From Mariprofundus sp. (GTDB lineage Bacteria; Pseudomonadota; Zetaproteobacteria; Mariprofundales; Mariprofundaceae), in contig JAUZQJ010000007.1 in NCBI GenBank assembly GCA_030951045.1, forward strand, positions 1 through 32,939: a stretch of 32,939 nucleotides of DNA, in the 5' to 3' direction. Made by a program: the position numbers and the translations under genes. Shown here one piece after another: positions 30,105 to 32,939 of this stretch. The notes beneath the pieces were generated by a model. The model saw only the letters and a list, made by a program, of their open reading frames with translations, searched no databases and was not told the DNA's origin. Position 1 is the first letter of the stretch; each line of letters begins with the position of its first letter.

Positions 30105-30747
30105 TTAATCCGAGTTTAGTGGCTTCAAGCATGGCTTCAGCGCGAGACCTGACAGCCAGCTTCTGATAGATATGTTTCACATGTGAAACCAGCGTGTGAT
30201 AAGAGATGTGCAGCAATTCGGCGGTTTCCGGGTGATTGTAGCCTTTGGATAGAAGTTGCAGTACTTCATCTTCTTTTTGTGTCAGATGAATACCTGCATC
30301 CAGTCTGCGTGCTGGATGGAATCGACTGAGCATTTTTTTCGCAATCGCGGGTGAGATCGGAGCACCGCCGGCAATCATCTCCATGATTGCCGGCGCAACA
30401 TCTGCCATCGAAGTGGTTTTGGTTAAATAACCTGTTGCCCCAGCCTCCAGGGCTGGAATCACATGGCTGCTATCACCAAACACCGTGATCACCATAAACT
30501 CAGTATCGCCATCCGGGTCATAAAAGGCTTTGATCAGATCAATACCACTGCCATCGGGTAGCCCCAGATCAACCAATACCACCCTTGGTAGTGCTCTCTT
30601 TAATGCTTCTCTAGCCTCGGCCAGTGTGCCGACAGCAGCTTGCAGGCTTAATGCTTCATGCCCGTTTACCGCTTCAACCAAATAATTTCGGACGTGCTCA
30701 TCATCTTCGATAATGACCACGCCATGTTGTGAAGTCCCTAATACCAT
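30082..30747 (-). CDS. NarL/LuxR-type response regulator
   Basis: Receiver (VVIIEDDEHVRNYL, VVLVDLGLPDGSGIDL, TGYLTKTTS) plus LuxR HTH (LTQKEDEVLQLLSKGYNHPETAELLHISYHTLVSHVKHIYQKLAVRSRAEA). ORF track extends to 30783. Confidence 0.92.
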   Translation of the reverse strand: MVLGTSQHGVVIIEDDEHVRNYLVEAVNGHEALSLQAAVGTLAEAREALKRALPRVVLVDLGLPDGSGIDLIKAFYDPDGDTEFMVITVFGDSSHVIPALEAGATGYLTKTTSMADVAPAIMEMIAGGAPISPAIAKKMLSRFHPARRLDAGIHLTQKEDEVLQLLSKGYNHPETAELLHISYHTLVSHVKHIYQKLAVRSRAEAMLEATKLGLINHHKDT

Positions 30748-30806
30748 GTACAGAAGCATGCCAGATTCAAGCCGATATCCCAAACTTTTGAAGCTAAAGA
30801 AGCTAA

Positions 30807-30945
30807 GAGCTAAAGGGGGCGCTACCCTTTAAAAGGTAAAACTTTCTATATTGGTCTTATGCCAAGATTATCGCGAGTTGTATTTGCCACTTACCAAGCC
30901 CCCTTCGAATTGAGTTAAAGGGGGCGCTATCTTTTAAAAGGTAAA
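30807..30945. repeat. Pair of 34-bp imperfect direct repeats GAGYTAAAGGGGGCGCTAYCYTTTAAAAGGTAAA
   Basis: Copies at 30807-30840 and 30912-30945 (31/34 identical), start-to-start spacing 105 nt, between the response regulator and trmFO. Confidence 0.8.
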
Positions 30946-31033
30946 GTCACCAATTTTAGGCTTATCACAGCGCAAAGATTTATCAATGCACTCTTTCGCT
31001 GACCTGATCCTACATTTTGATTAGTGTGCCGGC

Positions 31034-32413
31034 ATGAATCAATCACCTTTTACTCCTCAAACTGTAACCATTATCGGCGCTGGCCTGGCTGGCTCTGAAG
31101 CCGCTTGGCAGCTGGCCAAGCGCGGCATTCCCGTGCGTCTGCATGAAATGCGCCCTGTTAAAATGACACCGGCTCATCATACAGACAAATGCGCAGAGCT
31201 TGTTTGCTCCAATACGTTTAGAGCAGACCACCTGGAAAATGCTGTCGGCTTGCTGCACGAAGAGATGCGCCGCATGGATTCATTGATCATGGATTGCGGT
31301 GACCAAACACGTATTCCAGCCGGTACTGCGCTGGCCGTGGATCGTGAGCAGTTTGCTGAGCTTGTGACGAAACGATTGCAGGCTGAACCTCTGATTGAAT
31401 TTATTGAGGGCGAAGTAACCGAGATTCCATCTGAAGGTCTTGTCTTGATTGCGTCCGGCCCGCTCACCTCTGATGCGCTGTATGAGCAGATCAAAACATT
31501 AACGGGTGAAGACCGTTTGATGTTCTTTGATGCGATTGCGCCTGTACTGGATGCTGAATCGATTGATATGGATATCTGTTACTGGAAAAACCGCTATGAC
31601 AAAAATGTTGAAGAGGGTGAGGCTGGGGATTATCTCAACTGCCCGATGGATCAGGTGCAGTACAAAGCCTTTATCAAAGAGCTGGTGAATGCTGAGAAGG
31701 TGGCGTTCAAAGAGTTTGAAGATATTCCATTCTTTGATGGCTGCATGCCGATCGAAGAGATGGCTGAGCGTGGTGAAGATACGCCGCGCTTCGGGCCGAT
31801 GAAACCTGTTGGCTTGGATCACCCTGAAACGGGTGAAAAAGCTTATGCGGTGGTGCAGATGCGCCGCGATAATCGCATGGGCTCGTTATTGAACATGGTC
31901 GGTTTTCAAACCAAGATGACCTATGGTGAACAGAAACGAGTGTTCAGCATGATTCCGGGTTTGGAGAAGGCTGAATTTTTCCGCCTGGGTTCATTGCATC
32001 GCAATACCTTCATCAAATCACCGGCGCTGCTTGATGGCACGCTACGTTTGAAATCTGATCCGCGTATCCTGTTTGCCGGTCAGATCACCGGTGTGGAAGG
32101 TTATGTGGAATCCGCTTCCATGGGTTTGATGGCCGGTCGTTTCCTGGCTGCGATTGCGATTGGTGAAGAGCCTGAGATGCCACCGGAGATCACTGCCCAT
32201 GGTGCGCTACTGTCTCATATTTCTAAAACACAGGTTGAAGGGTTTCAGCCGATGAATGTGAACTTTGGCTTGTTGCCACCGGGTAAGAAACGCGAAGGCA
32301 AACGCCGCTTTTCCAGAGCAGAACGTCGTCGATCGGTATCTGATCGTGCCTTAGAAGCATTGAATGCGTGGTTGGGTATCGCGCCAGAGGAAAAAACAGA
32401 AACAGCGGAATAA
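31034..32413 (+). CDS. trmFO: Methylenetetrahydrofolate-tRNA-(uracil-5-)-methyltransferase
   Basis: [123 protein letters not shown]. Confidence 0.97.
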   Translation: MNQSPFTPQTVTIIGAGLAGSEAAWQLAKRGIPVRLHEMRPVKMTPAHHTDKCAELVCSNTFRADHLENAVGLLHEEMRRMDSLIMDCGDQTRIPAGTALAVDREQFAELVTKRLQAEPLIEFIEGEVTEIPSEGLVLIASGPLTSDALYEQIKTLTGEDRLMFFDAIAPVLDAESIDMDICYWKNRYDKNVEEGEAGDYLNCPMDQVQYKAFIKELVNAEKVAFKEFEDIPFFDGCMPIEEMAERGEDTPRFGPMKPVGLDHPETGEKAYAVVQMRRDNRMGSLLNMVGFQTKMTYGEQKRVFSMIPGLEKAEFFRLGSLHRNTFIKSPALLDGTLRLKSDPRILFAGQITGVEGYVESASMGLMAGRFLAAIAIGEEPEMPPEITAHGALLSHISKTQVEGFQPMNVNFGLLPPGKKREGKRRFSRAERRRSVSDRALEALNAWLGIAPEEKTETAE

Positions 32414-32694
32414 ATTTTTTTAAAAACACTTTTAACTACAAAGACGCGAAGGCACAAAGTAGGCAAAAAAGAATAATGGTAGGGTAATCGTAATAAAAAA
32501 ATCCTGAAATAGTGTTTTCCAGATATTCTAATTGAGTCAGACCCTAGGGCAGCTTCTCTCTCGCAAACTTGATTTACCTTGTCGTAAAGTAAAGATAAAT
32601 ACAGACCTGATTACGGAGAAAGCTCAGCTATCTTACGGTCTCAAAAAAAGAAAGAGATCGTGCTCCTTTAACTTAAGGCAGAAAGACAAGCGAG

Positions 32695-32753
32695 CCACGA
32701 ATTTACACGAATAAGGCAACAACCATAGGTTCTTCATTCGTGTGAATTCGTGG
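32695..32753. repeat. Inverted repeat CCACGAATTTACACGAAT ... ATTCGTGTGAATTCGTGG
   Basis: Arms 32695-32712 and 32736-32753 pair at 17/18 positions; same motif family as the copy at 1868. Confidence 0.75.
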
Positions 32754-32939
32754 AATCAGTGGCTAAGGTTTTTTGATAATTGTGCCTGTTTCTCTGCGCA
32801 CTCTGCGGTAAATGCTTTTAAAGGAAATATCAGTGATATCCGGTCAATAGAGCCGCGAGGAGAAACCCTGCAGATAAGGATATGAACATGGTTTTGAGTA
32901 TCAGACGTAGTGCTAGCTCGGACATGATGTCATGCAATC

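Noticed and set aside
32532-32714. 60-aa ORF in the repeat-rich tail
   Set aside because: Lysine/arginine-rich low-complexity translation running into the CCACGAATT repeat; no evidence it is coding.

Overview
The window looks like an ordinary bacterial chromosome segment, mostly housekeeping genes with a few small accessory patches. Gene content loosely suggests a proteobacterium, but I cannot assign taxonomy from sequence alone. In order: the 3' end of an FGE/SUMF1-like gene; glnA; an HPP-family membrane protein; glnE; an EF-hand protein; recG; csrA; a Fur-family regulator with a Fur-box-like palindrome at its start; proS; a lytic transglycosylase; argF and argD (minus); trpF-trpB-trpA; an MBL-fold/class-II cyclic-nucleotide-phosphodiesterase-like gene; accD; folC; a stand-alone receiver protein; ilvH and ilvB (minus); a SIMPL-domain protein (minus); a DUF985 cupin; an ACC-deaminase/D-cysteine-desulfhydrase-like PLP enzyme; a small secreted protein (minus); an unlisted 31-aa membrane micro-ORF; a DUF2934-like protein next to a broken vapC; nfo; a 7TMR-DISM-type histidine kinase convergent with a NarL/LuxR-type response regulator; trmFO; and a repeat-rich noncoding tail. 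I found no CRISPR array, rRNA, tRNA, intact transposase or prophage. No obviously new multi-gene system is visible. The best leads are the disrupted vapC with a 13-G tract and no visible antitoxin, the 31-aa membrane ORF, the unexplained hairpin-rich block at 23.6-23.8 kb, the paired repeats between the response regulator and trmFO, and the shared CCACGAATT-type repeats at both ends of the window.
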